Origin: Isoetes taiwanensis
Taxonomy: Eukaryota > Streptophyta > Lycopodiopsida > Isoetales > Isoetaceae
Assembly: GCA_021234155.1 (NCBI GenBank)
Contig: JAJEKV010000049.1
Location: 3,685,487 to 3,749,486, forward strand
Length of the DNA: 64,000 nt
Direction of reading: 5' to 3'
The notes beneath the pieces were generated by a model, which made no database searches, was not told the origin of the DNA, and was given only the letters and a program-made list of their open reading frames with translations. This document shows positions 1 through 11,184 of the stretch, one piece after another. Both the position numbers and the translations under genes were made by a program. How positions within the stretch are numbered: the stretch's first letter is position 1; every line of letters begins with the position of its first letter.

Positions 1-312
1 AGGGGGGCGTCGCCAGGAAGGAAGATCGGATGCAGATGATAGGACTATTGAGCAAAGGCCACAAAGTGGTGAAGCTAGAGCTGCCACAATAATGGATCTT
101 CCGCGACACCAAACGATTATCTACGCCGCAGAAGCTCCACATGACGGTGCTGAGGAAGCTTCTATAGTGCGAATCCCAGGTAAGGTTTGTAATAGCTTGG
201 ATTCTATCTCATTGCCTCTATTTTGCTTCCCATTGTTAGTATATTTTAAGTAAGCATGATAGTTCCTGGGATCGACCCATGAGGACATGGGTCCAATTTT
301 AGAAGGAGAGAC
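1..312 (+). mobile_element. 3' end of LTR-retrotransposon internal region with polypurine tract
   Basis: One frame is open from base 2 to a stop at 251-253 and could be the C-terminal tail of a polyprotein, but I recognise no domain in it. The sequence then runs to a purine-rich stretch (AGAAGGAGAGAC, 301-312) lying directly against a TGTAAC start. A polypurine tract immediately before TG is the usual plus-strand primer site at the start of a 3' LTR. The rest of this element lies to the left of the window. Confidence 0.55.
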
Positions 313-2755
313 TGTAACGGTCCTGGCCGCTTGATGGGCCAGTATACGTACTCATGTATGTATATACATGTTTGACATGCATGCAAGATAGAACATGCAT
401 GTAGGATGGAGCTAAAAATAAGTACAAGCTCTATAAATTAGAGAGGCAAATTGAGAAAAGAATTTAGAAGCTTTTTGGAGACGTGAAGTAAAGGATTGCA
501 CTGGGAGGATTGTCAAAGCAAAGGGGACGCTGGAGCTTGAAGATTCAGCATTGATCTCGTTAATTTCGAGGTGGGGTTTGTGAATTTACCGAGAATTGCA
601 TAAGTCGCCTAGAATTGATTTGTGCATGCTAATATTATGGATTGATATCGAAATTGGAATTGTGGTAAAAAGTTAGTCCGTTGTATCAAAATCGTCCGAG
701 CACGAAGAGGCACTCTGGAAAACTTCATCTTTTGGTCGGAATGGGTCGAATTTATTGGCAAAGTGCCGATTTGAGTTTCGTGGAGGTAAATTGGAAGTAA
801 GAGGAGGAATCTAGTTGAGAAAAATGGGCTGCAAAGAACGGTTTTATTTGCGCCCGTCGATCGCTACAAATGAAACCGGATCTATGGAAAGCACTTTGAA
901 ACGACACGAACAGTCGATTTACCGCTAAGGAGCCGTTTTGAAGGAATCCAACACCAAAATTGGTTGAATAAGAGATCGAACGGCTATTCGCACTAATCTG
1001 GGAGGCAATCCAATCGGCTTGAATATACCCAAAACTCATTTGAATCAAGTCGAACCGAATGAGAAGGGCCGATTTGGGCATGATCTGTGTCGATTTGGTT
1101 GTGGTACACCGAACAGTAAAGATTCGATGTCAGAAACTAAGGTTTGGAGTCTGGGAAAAAGTCTACGTTGCCTCCTTTTGTCCGATTTTGTTGCTTTTAT
1201 GTTGCTTCTATTTTTGTTGTTTTTTTTGTTTTGTTCATAAGGTGGTTGTTAAATTAATAATATAAATAACCCGGAAGGAAGCATGGAAGTCTTATTGGAT
1301 TTAGCGCAGGTCCTCCTCCGAGAAAGCCCGGATGAAATGCAAGTGATTTGGGGAAATACAATAGATAAAGGCATGTAATAAGCATTTGTATTCTATGAAC
1401 GGTTGAATTTAATTACATATCATGAAACTTAACTCTAAGAAAATTTAAGGGATCTAGAGCAATGGTATAAGCTTTTCGGAGATGGGGCATAGCCGGGATC
1501 AGCGGACAAGGCTTACCGAATGAGTTGGGGTCATAAGATCCTGTAGATATTAAGGTTGTGTTACGTAATTATAAGACTCGCATTACTTGTCTCAATAAAT
1601 TAGTTAGCTATGAAAGTGGAATTTTAATATTAAAATCTTGGAACCTTATCTAAGGTAGCTTAAGTAAATAATATCTTTGAAGTGAGTAATCTTGCATCGA
1701 CCTTATAGGGATGGTTTTGAGCACTCTGCATCGACATTTGAATTGTCATTATGGTTTTTCATCGATCTAGCTACTTCGGCATGGTTAGGTTGTATGGGCA
1801 ACCTCGACAAGGGCTAAGAGTGTGATCTAGGCACATTTATAGTAAATTGTCTAATGAACTTCACATGTTATGGTCTTGCATTGTCCCACTGTTGATCTTG
1901 ATCTTTTGTTATGTACTTGGAACCTCCGGGGTCGGACTTCCAGGTTCGGTGGCCTGGGTTGTTCCGGCATGACTCATGTTTCTATGTTCTATGTATTTGT
2001 GCTCTGTGACACCGGGCGTAGTTCTCCTGGCAGGGATTGCTACGTCAGTCAACTTTTGTGAAACCCCATGATAAGAGGTCCTCCAGTGCCATACGTGGGC
2101 TGAGAGGGTATGCGCATACGAGGTTCACCCCCACCACCGCTTTCTGAGGGCTTGGAATGTGTCGGCCGGGCAACATGTCGCTAACAGGGCCTGTATGTAG
2201 GCTGGCTGAGCTATCCATTGTCCCGGAGTTGTTTATGATGGTTTGGTACTCTGGCTATGTTCTTTGCTCTTGATGTTCATGATGTTTTCTTTATTGTCAT
2301 AGTCTAGCGTTGCGCCATAGGTTCTTGTGTCTTTGAGTCGTTTATGTTGGTTATTCAAGACGTTCAAGATGTTTAATGCATGCAGAGGCAGCTATGGGAT
2401 TCCCCACTTAGTCACAAGGACTAACCCCTTTGAGTGCATGCAGTGATTGAGCAAGGTGGTGCTCGGGCCAGTAGCAGTGGTACTGTTCAGGATCGTGGCT
2501 GAGTTGGAGTTTTCTAGAAGCTGAATCTTAGCTTTGGTTTTGAATAAATCTATTATGGATGTATTTCTTTTGAAATTGTACTACAATAGTTGGATATTAG
2601 CTATATATAAGAAGGGAATCATTTTCCATTATTTATTGGAAGATTAAATTCTTCACCAACATAGTTGGTTTAAGTTTTTATATCAACCTAGATCTAACCT
2701 CAAGTATTGACAAGATCCCGAGTTTCCAGGAGGGTCAACTCGGCAGGCTCGTCAC
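313..2755 (+). repeat. Probable 3' LTR
   Basis: Starts TGTAACGG just after a polypurine tract and may end at GTCACA (2750-2755), giving near-inverted TGTRAC/GTCACA ends. A TATA box lies about 120 bp in. The left edge is well supported. The right edge is only the best TG..CA match I saw, and a shorter LTR is possible. Open frames inside are short and overlapping on both strands, as expected of non-coding LTR sequence. Confidence 0.45.
431..440 (+). promoter_or_regulatory. TATA box in LTR
   Basis: CTATAAATTA about 118 bp after the LTR start, a plausible U3 core promoter. Confidence 0.4.
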
Positions 2756-4600
2756 ATGGAACCACACCTTGTTAAATACGTGGAAAAACATGGATTGATC
2801 CCTTAATGTTTTATTGGAATATATGATATTTTTGTATGATATTTGTGCCATGTATCGATAATTTCGAGTCTGGAATTGCCTCGCAAATAATGTAATGTGT
2901 TATTATCAAACCTAATATTATCATCACGTGGGCTCTTCAATTTTGGTCTCATCTATGTTAGCAACTTGCTCTTCATTTTTGCATATTTCAATTCGCATAT
3001 GAAACGTCACACGTGAATCGCAACCTTATGTTATTTTTGAAGTAAAAAAAAAAAAGATTAAAAAAAACAAAAACCCCCTAGAAGACAACAGCAGGTTGGC
3101 GTGATTTTGGAGTTGACATAATCCCAATTTAATTGGATGATGGTTAAACAAGGCCAAGTGCTTATTACAATACCACAATTGTTCAATTCATTCTTGAGCC
3201 AAACAACGAATTTTTATATCAAAATAGAAGCTCTAACATCAAAAGCATGAGACATGACATCAAAGCCTTGTTGAAGGAGTGGATCTTGAAATGATAGAAA
3301 TCCAAGCATTGTTCTCTTAGCACATCTTCTCCAAGTGTCTTATAGCAAGCTTTCTCTACCTATCAAATTTCTTAGTATATGAGTGACTAAAGAAATTTTA
3401 TATATGCCTACACCCCTGTGCATGTTGGGCAGTTCTTTGTTCTTTAATTTGGTTTTTGTAGACGCCTCCCCCCCTCCCCCCCAAAACCCAAATATCCTCC
3501 AGTTCTTTTTGAAAAATAGCTAATATTGCAACTATGTATACAACTCCATGGTTGCCTGCGGTAATTGAATTGATTTCTTGATTTCTTTGTCTTCGGCAAC
3601 TGAGCATCTGGAGCCCAGCTAGTAAATGTATCTGATTGCAAATTGATTGCTCTTTTTTCTCTGTTCCTTTTTTCCATCTCACTGGAATGAGACCAAGATT
3701 ATCAAGTCCTTACTTAGATTCTTAAGGTTCCAGCTTTAGTTTGCTCTGTACTTAAGGTCCCAGCTTTAGTCTAGGTTTTGCTCATACATACAGAGTCATG
3801 GGATATCCTTTTAATTTCGGTCAGGAATGCCTTAAATCGCTGAGGGTTCTTGTTATTCTCAAGATGTCGGATCTAATACTGACCTTCAGACATCCATGCA
3901 CATGCATGCACCTTTGCATTTCAGACATCCATGCACATCCATACATCTTTGCATTTGCATCTGAGCCTTCCACTATCTTGCACCTTCGCATTCAAACCGT
4001 GTAATTCTTCTGAGGTTATGGCCTGATTCAAGAGCAAAATGCCTTGAACTTTTGCTCCATTTCGATCAATCCAACAGCAGTTCCACAACTTAGTTTCACT
4101 TAAATATCTTCTAAAGATTTCCTATTAGGGCATGTTCTAAAAGATTCGGCAAGAAATAGAAGAAAAGGGGCGCCACATGTCAAAAACATTCTAGTGGGAA
4201 TGTTGGAGTAAATGCTCAACTGATAGAAAATCCTGGCACTGTTCTCTTAGCCCACTATTACATCTGTCAAACAAATACTTTATTTAGTAGATAATATCAT
4301 TGTGTTTACTGTTTGGTCCACTAAGGGTTAGAGTTTGGGCTTGTAACATTTGTGGCAAGAGTAAGAATCATGCCTGAAATATATCCAGTTATAGGAATTA
4401 GCAATAGTCACCAACTATACAGAGTTCCTACATAGTGCCACGCCTGCTAGACATTCTTAACAATTTCCTCTACCGCTCTTACTATAAAAACACATTGAAT
4501 AGAAAGAATGGTAAGATTACCTGTAACGAATGAATCCATGCACGTTTTTCTGTAGTAACAAATTGACAATATGCCAGTCAATACCAAATTCGTTAGTACC
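2756..4600. other. No gene recognised
   Basis: AT-rich sequence with an A-rich patch near 3040-3075 and a short C-rich run near 3467-3485. At 3880-3960 a stretch of about 38 bp (ending in a 'catgcac...tttgcat' pattern) is repeated once in tandem. Two similar 40-bp stretches occur near 3285 and 4217. Open frames are short and match nothing I know. Confidence 0.4.
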
Positions 4601-4689
4601 AAGTCTGCAAGATGATATCCATTGGTAAAATATAAGCTGGAATCTAGAATAGCGCAAAAGGATTTAATAAAGAGAAGGAACAATTTCTT

Positions 4690-5150
4690 CTGCCCATGTT
4701 TTACCTCAAATCGAAAGCAGAATTGCATAGTAATGGAATGTATCTACCATCTCTTTGCAGAAGGTCTGAAGGAGAACATGAAATCTGCTTCTTCAGCTCA
4801 ACTGCAGAAAAGAGAAAAATATGGTTTAGGTCTTCACTAAACCATAAACCCGATTAACATGAATCCTAGAACTTCACCAAACTCCCCCAAAAATATTTTA
4901 TATCAGAAGGTCAACATAGCAGAAGAGAATTAGGTCTTAAGTAACACGCTGGAAAGTTAAAGAGTTAAGAACATCCGTTTCTGAAATCAGAAAGATGCGT
5001 TTCTTGATTAATTGGTATAACGGAAATTGAACACCATGGGACGTTAGTTTGGGGTTGCAAGCAGAAAAGCGTTGCCACTGAGAGAGAGAAACGTGAAGAC
5101 TTACATGGAAACTTAAGCTCCCCAGGCTGAATATTAAGTAGCTCCGGCAT
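4690..5150 (-). pseudogene. VAP27-like (MSP domain) gene fragment, first two exons
   Basis: On the minus strand an ATG at 5150 opens a short exon reading MPELLNIQPGELKFP, the characteristic start of plant VAP27/VAMP-associated proteins, which are ER membrane proteins with an N-terminal MSP domain. The exon ends in CCAT|GTAAGTC, splitting a Phe codon. About 280 bp downstream, after a pyrimidine tract and TCTGCAG, the frame resumes in phase with ELKKQISCS, the next residues of the family. After that it decays: a frameshifted VKHGQKKLF stands where KVKTTNPKKY is expected. No later exons were found. The introns are retained, so this is a DNA-level gene fragment, not a retrocopy. Family call is from memory of the N-terminal motif. 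Confidence 0.6.
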
Positions 5151-5159
5151 GATTTCTGC

Positions 5160-5525
5160 AGATTTTGAGCCCTCTACTACCGAAAATGGAGCGAAACATA
5201 CCAGTTACGGTACAAAATCTAAGATGCCGAGCTCTTGAGAAATGGTGGCATGCATGCCACGATGCAGCCCGAAAGGGAAAGAAATTCGACCTCGGATCCG
5301 ATAAGCCAAGCAAAAAAAAATGTCAAAATCATTGTAGGAAAAGAAAACATCTAATTTTTGGCAAATCGGAATTATTATCCGGCCGCCAAAACCCTTGAAA
5401 TCTTAGGAAATCAAATTCCAAAAAAAATCCAAAAAAATTTCGGAATCCCGGAAAAACCAAATTTAAACAATAGGATATCAGTACATTGTATATCTGTAGG
5501 TCTATACAAAACAATTATTTCTTGA
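5160..5525. other. No gene recognised (upstream of VAP27-like fragment)
   Basis: This would be the promoter and 5' leader of the minus-strand VAP27-like fragment. I see no clear TATA box. Confidence 0.3.
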
Positions 5526-6010
5526 TTTTTCACCTGACCACGTATGAAGTGATTATGCAATTCAAATATGTAGCACAATAACAAGCGGTTCCAGGGGGAT
5601 TTGATATGGATCTAAAAATCACAATTCCTAAAACTATAGACCACATCCCCAAAACAATTGAATGGATTGTTATGAAGAAATAGATATAAACATTTCCGTC
5701 CATGTTTAATTTTCGAAAACCATGTTGTCTCAAATGATTATCAAGACATACATACCATTGTCATGGTGCTTGCTTTAGACCATACACGGCCTTTGGCAAT
5801 TTCCATACTTTTATCTCCATCAACCTTATATCCAGAAGGTTGCTCCATATAAATTTCCTCCTCTAAATTTGCATTTAAAAATGTTGTACAAACATCCATA
5901 GGATGTAATTTCAAATTGTACATGTTAGGCCATAATAGCTCTAATACTTGCTAACTTAACAATAGGAGAGAAAGTTTCATCATAATCAATACCTTCTTTC
6001 TGAGTGAAAC

Positions 6011-6878
6011 CTTGAGCACATATCTAGAAGCACAGGAATGAGGTGGTTATGAAAGGCGGAAAACCAAATATTATTTCCCTTAAAAATCTCCTGGATATCT
6101 TGGCAATTACAGCATGGCCCATAGGCTTCTCAAAGGAAAGAAATATGATAAAGCTTGGGATAGGATTGGAAGATATAATGGTTCTTTTGAATTTTTTACC
6201 ACAGTACTGACTGATTTTGATGGTATTCTTCACAGCTCATCAGAAGAGACTAGTCAAGCTGCGGGCTCCAGAGAGGCTGTTTGAAGAATATGACAGTGAT
6301 GACCCCAGGATTTTCAGATCAGAGTTGGCTGACACATTGATCAACCTGAAACAAGAAATGATCCATGCTATGGCAATTAAAAACATGCTGGACCAGCCAG
6401 AAGTGTGGAGATTCAATGGCCTGAAACAGATCTTTATCAATCTCTTTCACAAAGGGCAGCAGAAAAGAGGAGCTCATGCCATGCTTCTGATGGATTATAC
6501 AAATTTCAGTGCAAAGAAACTTGACAAGCTACTCCGTATTTTCGGGAATTCAAAGGTGGCTGATCTTACTCTTCAGGATCTGATTGATGTACCTTGAATA
6601 TCTATTGTTCCTCTGCAGTAAGCCTTCCAAAAACTTTATGTGGCCAATTTTCTGAATGGCCTTCCAATTTTGGCTTAAGACTGATCACTACAAGATTAAA
6701 ATACTTCTGCTATTAATTTATTATGTTAGTACTCTAGGTACAGGTGACGGTTTGATCAAGGGAGATGCCCTTGGATCAAGAAAGTCTACCTCCTTTTTTC
6801 TAATGTAATTCTACTAAATGAAATATAAAAACAACCTTGCCCTCAAGAAAAAAAAAAAAAAAAAAAAAAATCTTGAGC
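6011..6878 (+). mobile_element. Retroposed mRNA copy with poly(A) and target-site duplication inside the copia element
   Basis: The copia RT frame breaks at KARLVAQ/FTQKEG. CTTGAGC occurs at 6011-6017 and again at 6872-6878, and between the copies lies foreign DNA ending in 23 A residues (6848-6870). Removing one copy and the insert restores the copia reading order. Poly(A) plus a short direct repeat is the signature of LINE-mediated retroposition. Orientation is plus, opposite to the copia host. The segment 6220-6237 ends in a TTCTTCACAG acceptor-like sequence, so part of an intron may have been retained. Confidence 0.8.
6217..6597 (+). pseudogene. Coding part of the retrocopy, unknown family
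   Basis: The longest frame in the retrocopy gives about 120 residues ending in a TGA 250 bp before the poly(A), with an A/T-rich 3'UTR-like tail between. The protein is hydrophilic and helical-looking (charged start with KLRAPERLFEEYDSDDP; later AHAMLLMDYTNFSAKKLDKLLRIF in two runs). A second short frame upstream (6105-6297; KGKKYDKAWDRIGRYNG) may be more of the same protein in another frame. I do not recognise the family. The open frame suggests either a recent insertion or a short decay time, but the 5' end is truncated and no promoter is visible, so it is probably not expressed. Confidence 0.55.
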
Positions 6879-8349
6879 CACTAACCCGGCTTTGAACTTT
6901 TGCATTTGTCCATCTGGCCCGTGTTTAAGTCTAAAAATCCATTTGTTTCTAATACCACTCCTATTAATAGGTCTGTCTATTAGTTTATATGTTCCTGTTC
7001 GTTCAAAAGAACTCAATTCTGCATTCATTGCATCCTTCCACTTATCTGATTCTGGACATTCTATAGCCTCATTATAACTAGTTGGTATTTTTTATTCCAA
7101 TATAGTCATAAGTGCATATATTACCTGTTCGCTTTCTTCAATTTCTTCTTGCCTTATACTTCTTTCAGTTTTATCTTTCTTTATACTTCTTCCAGTCTCA
7201 TCCCTTGACGTGTCAAAGGATATTTCTTCTTTAATAATTTTGCTTCAGTTCTTTTTCTGCGTCATGTTATTTCTTGAATTGGACCTTCGCCATGATGCTC
7301 AGCATGATCCGCCTGTTCAAGTGGTTCTTCTCCTCCAACATGCTCAATATGATCGACTTCTCTTCCAATATCAACACTAGTTTCTGCATCTTCTTCCTCA
7401 TCATCAAAATAATCGATAGGTTCCCAATTAATATCTTTATCTGCATCTTGCGCTTGTTTAATATATAATCAATCCTTATATAATATTTTTTCAAAGAAAA
7501 CGACATCTCGACTAACAATTATTTCCTTTCTATTTGGATCATACAATCTAAATCCTTTCGATTCCTTATCATATCTAACAAAATACGTTTCTTTACTTTT
7601 ATCATCTAACTTTGATCTATCATCTTCCACTATTTGTGTACACGCCAAACATCCAAAAACTTTAAAATCTTTAACAGATTGGTGTTTACTTGTCCATAGC
7701 TCATCTGGAATTTTACCGTCCAAGGCTTTACTCGAGATTTTATTTTGCACATAGAACGTTGTATTCACAGCTTTTGTCATGAATATGTAGCATAATAACA
7801 GGGGGTTTCTTTTGTATTTTTGTACTTTTTTTCCTAAGGTTTTTATATGATTTCGTGGATGTATTTGATGAGCCATACTAATTAGTATATCTAGAGTGCG
7901 CATACGCCTGAACTAATTTTGATGCCTACATCCAATGGTTTAGATCCAAATATCATATATTTCGTTATTATATTGTATTTTTCTTATTTTATCACATTCT
8001 GCTCGACATGCAAGGCTCGAGAGAACCCATTTTAGGGTTTGAGGGGTTATGGGCCTAATTTGCTTCGTGGCTATGTCGGGTTAGTTCTTGCATACCAAGT
8101 CTGGTTGCCTCCGGATTTGGTCTGATACAGGGTTAATCGGTTTGACGGGTTCATCCTTTGTTGCTTTGCAGCTGCGACCAGGCATCTTGGCCGAGGAACA
8201 TTTATCCAATGCATCATCTCTTCTGGCTGGGGCGTCAAAGCAAGATATTTGTCAGCGGATCCAGGGGCTCCGTATTCTGCCATCTTTGCAGGTTGCCGAT
8301 CTTACAGGTTTACAATCTTTTCAGGTGAAACTGATGTTTCAGAGGCCAT

Positions 8350-9396
8350 AATAAGAGAGGGTGAAGTCAAGAAAATGAAGCTAAGCAATACCCACAGTTT
8401 ACCTAAAGGCAAACACATTCATGCTCACGTCGTTCGTAGTGGCCTTGTGAAAGATATGTTTGTGGAAATCATTTGGCTATGATGTATGGCAACTGTGGAG
8501 ATATGCATGAAGCAAATATGGTGTTTCAGAAACTGAGCCAACGGAACGTTTTTTCCTGGACAATTATGTTGGGGATTTATTGTCGACATGGGCTTGCCAA
8601 GGATGCTGTTGAACTTTTCCATCAAATGCAGCTTGATGAGGTGATCCCAGATAAGCCTGCATTTGGGACCATTTTGGATGCATGCACGAGATTTGGGAGT
8701 CTTGCAAAAGGCAAGTTTTTCCATGCTTACATTATAATTAGTGACTTTGACTCCTATGAAATTGTTGGGAATGCAATCCTCAATATGTATAGCAAATTAG
8801 GTGTTCGGAATACGTTAGAAAGCTTTTTTGTAGAATGCAAAATAAGAACATAGTTTCGTGGACCTCAATGATTGTATTTTATTCAAACGGGGATGGGGAA
8901 AGCATTATCATACTTTCACGAAATGCACTGGAAGGCATCTTGCCGGACAAGGTAACCTATTCCGGTGTGGTGGAAGCATGCATTTTGAAGAGGCATTGGC
9001 ACAAGGCAAACGTATACACTCCCCGCATTAAAGTCCGGCCTTCATTCGGGTATTGTTCTAGCAACTGCCTTATGAACTTGTACAACATATGCGGATGGTG
9101 GGAAGAAGGTCCGCGCAATTTTTGATAAAATGCAGGGGAGGAATCTGGTTTCATGGAATTCAATCCTATCATCGTTTTGCTGGCAAGGAAATCCCAAGGA
9201 GACAATTCATATTTTACCTGAGATGGAGGCAGAAGGTCTTATGCCAAATAATGTCACCTGTGTCAGTATCGTTGGCATGTTCACAAACACAGAAGTCTTG
9301 TCAGGGACAAAGTGGATTCATTCTTATGCTATATGCAGAAACTTGGATTCAGATATGCTTGTTGGAAATGCTCTTATTGACTCATATGGGAAATGA
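8350..9396 (+). pseudogene. PLS-class pentatricopeptide repeat (PPR) protein, frameshifted and truncated
   Basis: PPR proteins bind organellar RNA through tandem 35-residue helical hairpins. Here successive PPR units are clear: GKHIHAHVVRSGLVKDMF, then AMMYGNCGDMHEANMVFQKL, RNVFSWTIMLGIYCRHGLAK, AVELFHQMQLDEVIPDK, NAILNMYSKLG, KNIVSWTSMIVFYSNGDG, RNLVSWNSILSSF and VGNALIDSYGK. The frame changes near 8465, 8840 and 9125, and a stop follows at 9396. No E or DYW C-terminal domain and no N-terminal targeting peptide are seen. The frame breaks within helices make this a pseudogene. Surrounding sequence gives no functional context. Confidence 0.9.
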
Positions 9397-9399
9397 ATG

Positions 9400-10440
9400 G
9401 TGGCATCGATCCTGCGGAAAGCTTCTTTTCTCATCAGCTGGTATCTAATTACTCAACAAATATTTTCCTAGGTTTCTTCCATAGATTTAAGACAAGCAGT
9501 GTGGTGACATAATGCAGACCTATTGGTGGGCAATTTTATTTATGCCTTGCTAAAGTTACATGGCATGAACGAAAAGCAATACATGTTATCTTATCTGCAG
9601 TAGCATGGCTTTTCAATCCATTCGCATTTACCATAGGGACAAGAGGCAACTGTGAAGCCATTGTGTGTTGGACAAAATATATTCCATGCGTCTTGAACAG
9701 TCAGGCTATTACTTTGCTTTCTACTCTGGGAGTACATGATGATGTTTTTATGCAGCCCAATGGGGATGGTCGGAGAATATATTGATCATTTGTTAAAACT
9801 ATGGATTACACATATATACATACTTGGTTCCAATTTTGTTGTGCTTCATATTTACATTTCACAATAGGAAGCCTTCTCATTTGCAAGTAGCTCCTCTAGC
9901 AAATTGGGACTAAAAGCACAAGCCCCAATAATGACAAATATCGTTGCCATTAGTTTTACTTTACTAAACTGTTGTTCATACGAGTAGGTTAAACTCAACG
10001 AACTCATCCAAGTGTGAAGTCACGTTGTTTGTTCTTTGCCCCGAAGGGGCAAAAAATTTTTTTAACCTATAACAAAAACCATTATATTAAATTAAATTAA
10101 ACCATTACATTAAACCATTACATTACCTTTAAATTAAATCCCCCTTCAAACCCCCTTTGGTTTGGGTGCATATTCACACGGGGGGTTACGTAGGGCAGCG
10201 AGAGCCTCAAAAATATATTTACAATACATGTACAAAATTAACACCATTAAGTACATTCTCTCAAACCTTATAGTATTTTGTAAACCTTAATATACAGTAT
10301 ACAAAAACTTGTACATGCATACCCCACAAACGAGGATTGTTATATACGGTCCTTATATATCTAGCCAACGGTCAGATCATGCCACTCCATTGGATGAGAT
10401 CACGCCAAGTGTCACACATACATGTAGATTCTAGAATATT
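9400..10440. other. No gene recognised; contains a perfect GC palindrome
   Basis: AT-rich sequence. A perfect 19-base palindrome TTTGCCCCGAAGGGGCAAA lies at about 10033-10051, followed by ATTAAAC-type short repeats (10080-10130) and a C-rich/T-rich stretch. This may be the edge of an unrecognised repeat. Confidence 0.35.
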
Positions 10441-10575
10441 CTAGAACCTCCTGGAAATAGCCCCACATATGAGGAAGACGTGAGAAAATCTCAAGTATTG
10501 GTAGCACATTTGACAACGGCGTGTGACTTGTAACTAGAGGGTTGTAAGTTCAAACCCTGCCTTGTGCAACTATCT
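10440..10575 (+). repeat. Possible tRNA-derived SINE remnant
   Basis: Contains AAGTTCAAACCCTGCC (about 10548-10563), close to the RNA polymerase III B-box, preceded by a weak A-box-like stretch (TTGGTAGCACA). It directly abuts the gypsy RT fragment. No clear A-rich tail was seen. Confidence 0.35.
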
Positions 10576-10679
10576 TTTTGCATCCGTGTGACGGCCATCT
10601 TTGTATATACGAGTATAATATTCGTATGATACGAATATCCATATGGTCTTCACGCCATCCCCTCCTACGACAGCGACGA

Positions 10680-11105
10680 GTCCTTGGAGAACAGTGCTGA
10701 CTTTTTTGGGATTCATAGAGACTCCATGTGGAGTGATACGACAGCAAAAAAACTCCACAATATCCTGCTCGAACTGACAATTCTCAAGTTTGGCATATAA
10801 CCCATGCTCACGAAGCTTCTGAAGTTCCTGTCGAACATGCCTCTCATGTTCTTTGAGAGTCTTAGAATAAATAAGAATATAATCCAAATAAATGATAACA
10901 AAAATATCTAAGAAAAAAAATTGATCATATGCTAGAATACTGCAGGAATATTGGTAAAGCCCAAACAATATAACTTTGTAGTCAAAATGGCTATACAGAG
11001 TACGAAATGTTGTCTTCCACTCATCACCTTCTCGGATGTGGATAAGATTGTAGGCACCCCGAAGATCAATCTTCGTAAAATAGCATGCACCTTGGAGTCA
11101 CTCCA
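10680..11105 (-). mobile_element. Ty3/gypsy reverse transcriptase fragment
   Basis: Minus-strand translation shows gypsy RT motifs in order: FTKIDLRGAYNLIHIREGDE, WKTTFRTLYSHFDYKV, LFGL, then VIIYLDYILIYSKTLKEHE (YLDD active-site box changed to YLDY), LQKLREHGLYAKLENCQF and ISPHGVSMNPKK-like text. A frameshift lies between FGL and the YLDY box, and the frame ends in unrelated sequence after VLQGL. The second catalytic Asp is lost, so the fragment is dead. It is joined at 11105 to a different element. Confidence 0.88.
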
Positions 11106-11184
11106 ACTCCTGCTAGCATTGAAGCTGCAACCTTGTTGGTTGCCATCTCCCTTTTGTGGACTCAATAGAAGCACTGATACCAGT
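11106..11184 (-). mobile_element. 5' end of an LTR retrotransposon: initiator-tRNA PBS and start of a gag-like frame
   Basis: On the minus strand TGGTATCAGTGC (11171-11182) matches the usual plant primer-binding site complementary to the 3' end of initiator tRNA-Met. It lies 2 bp from an LTR edge (TGTTGGAGA/TCTCCAACA). Downstream an ATG opens MATNKVAASMLAG, then the sequence switches to gypsy RT near 11105. RT only 80 bp from a PBS is impossible in an intact element, so a deletion or recombination made this junction. Confidence 0.65.

Larger units (their letters stand above)
5540..7903 (-). mobile_element. Degenerate Ty1/copia element (integrase end to reverse transcriptase), interrupted
   Basis: Read on the minus strand. 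From 7800 to 7469 there is a copia integrase C-terminus: TTFYVQNKI, KVFGCLAC, SKLDDKS, GFRLYDPN and SRDVVFFE. Next come the linker and RT start around 7030-6880 (ELSSFERTGTYKLIDRP, NKWIFRLK, GPDGQMQKFKA). After an 850-bp insertion the RT continues at 6010-5640 with FTQKEGIDYDETFSPIVKLA, LHPMDV, LEEEIYMEQPSGY, AVYGLKQAP and LRQHGFRK. Several stops and frame changes occur. Gag, protease, the rest of RT, RNase H and both LTRs are not visible. It is an old fragment that served as target for the retrocopy at 6018-6871. Confidence 0.85.

Noticed and set aside
752-1265. Short open frames on both strands in the first LTR
   Set aside because: Non-coding LTR sequence, no motifs, overlapping on both strands.
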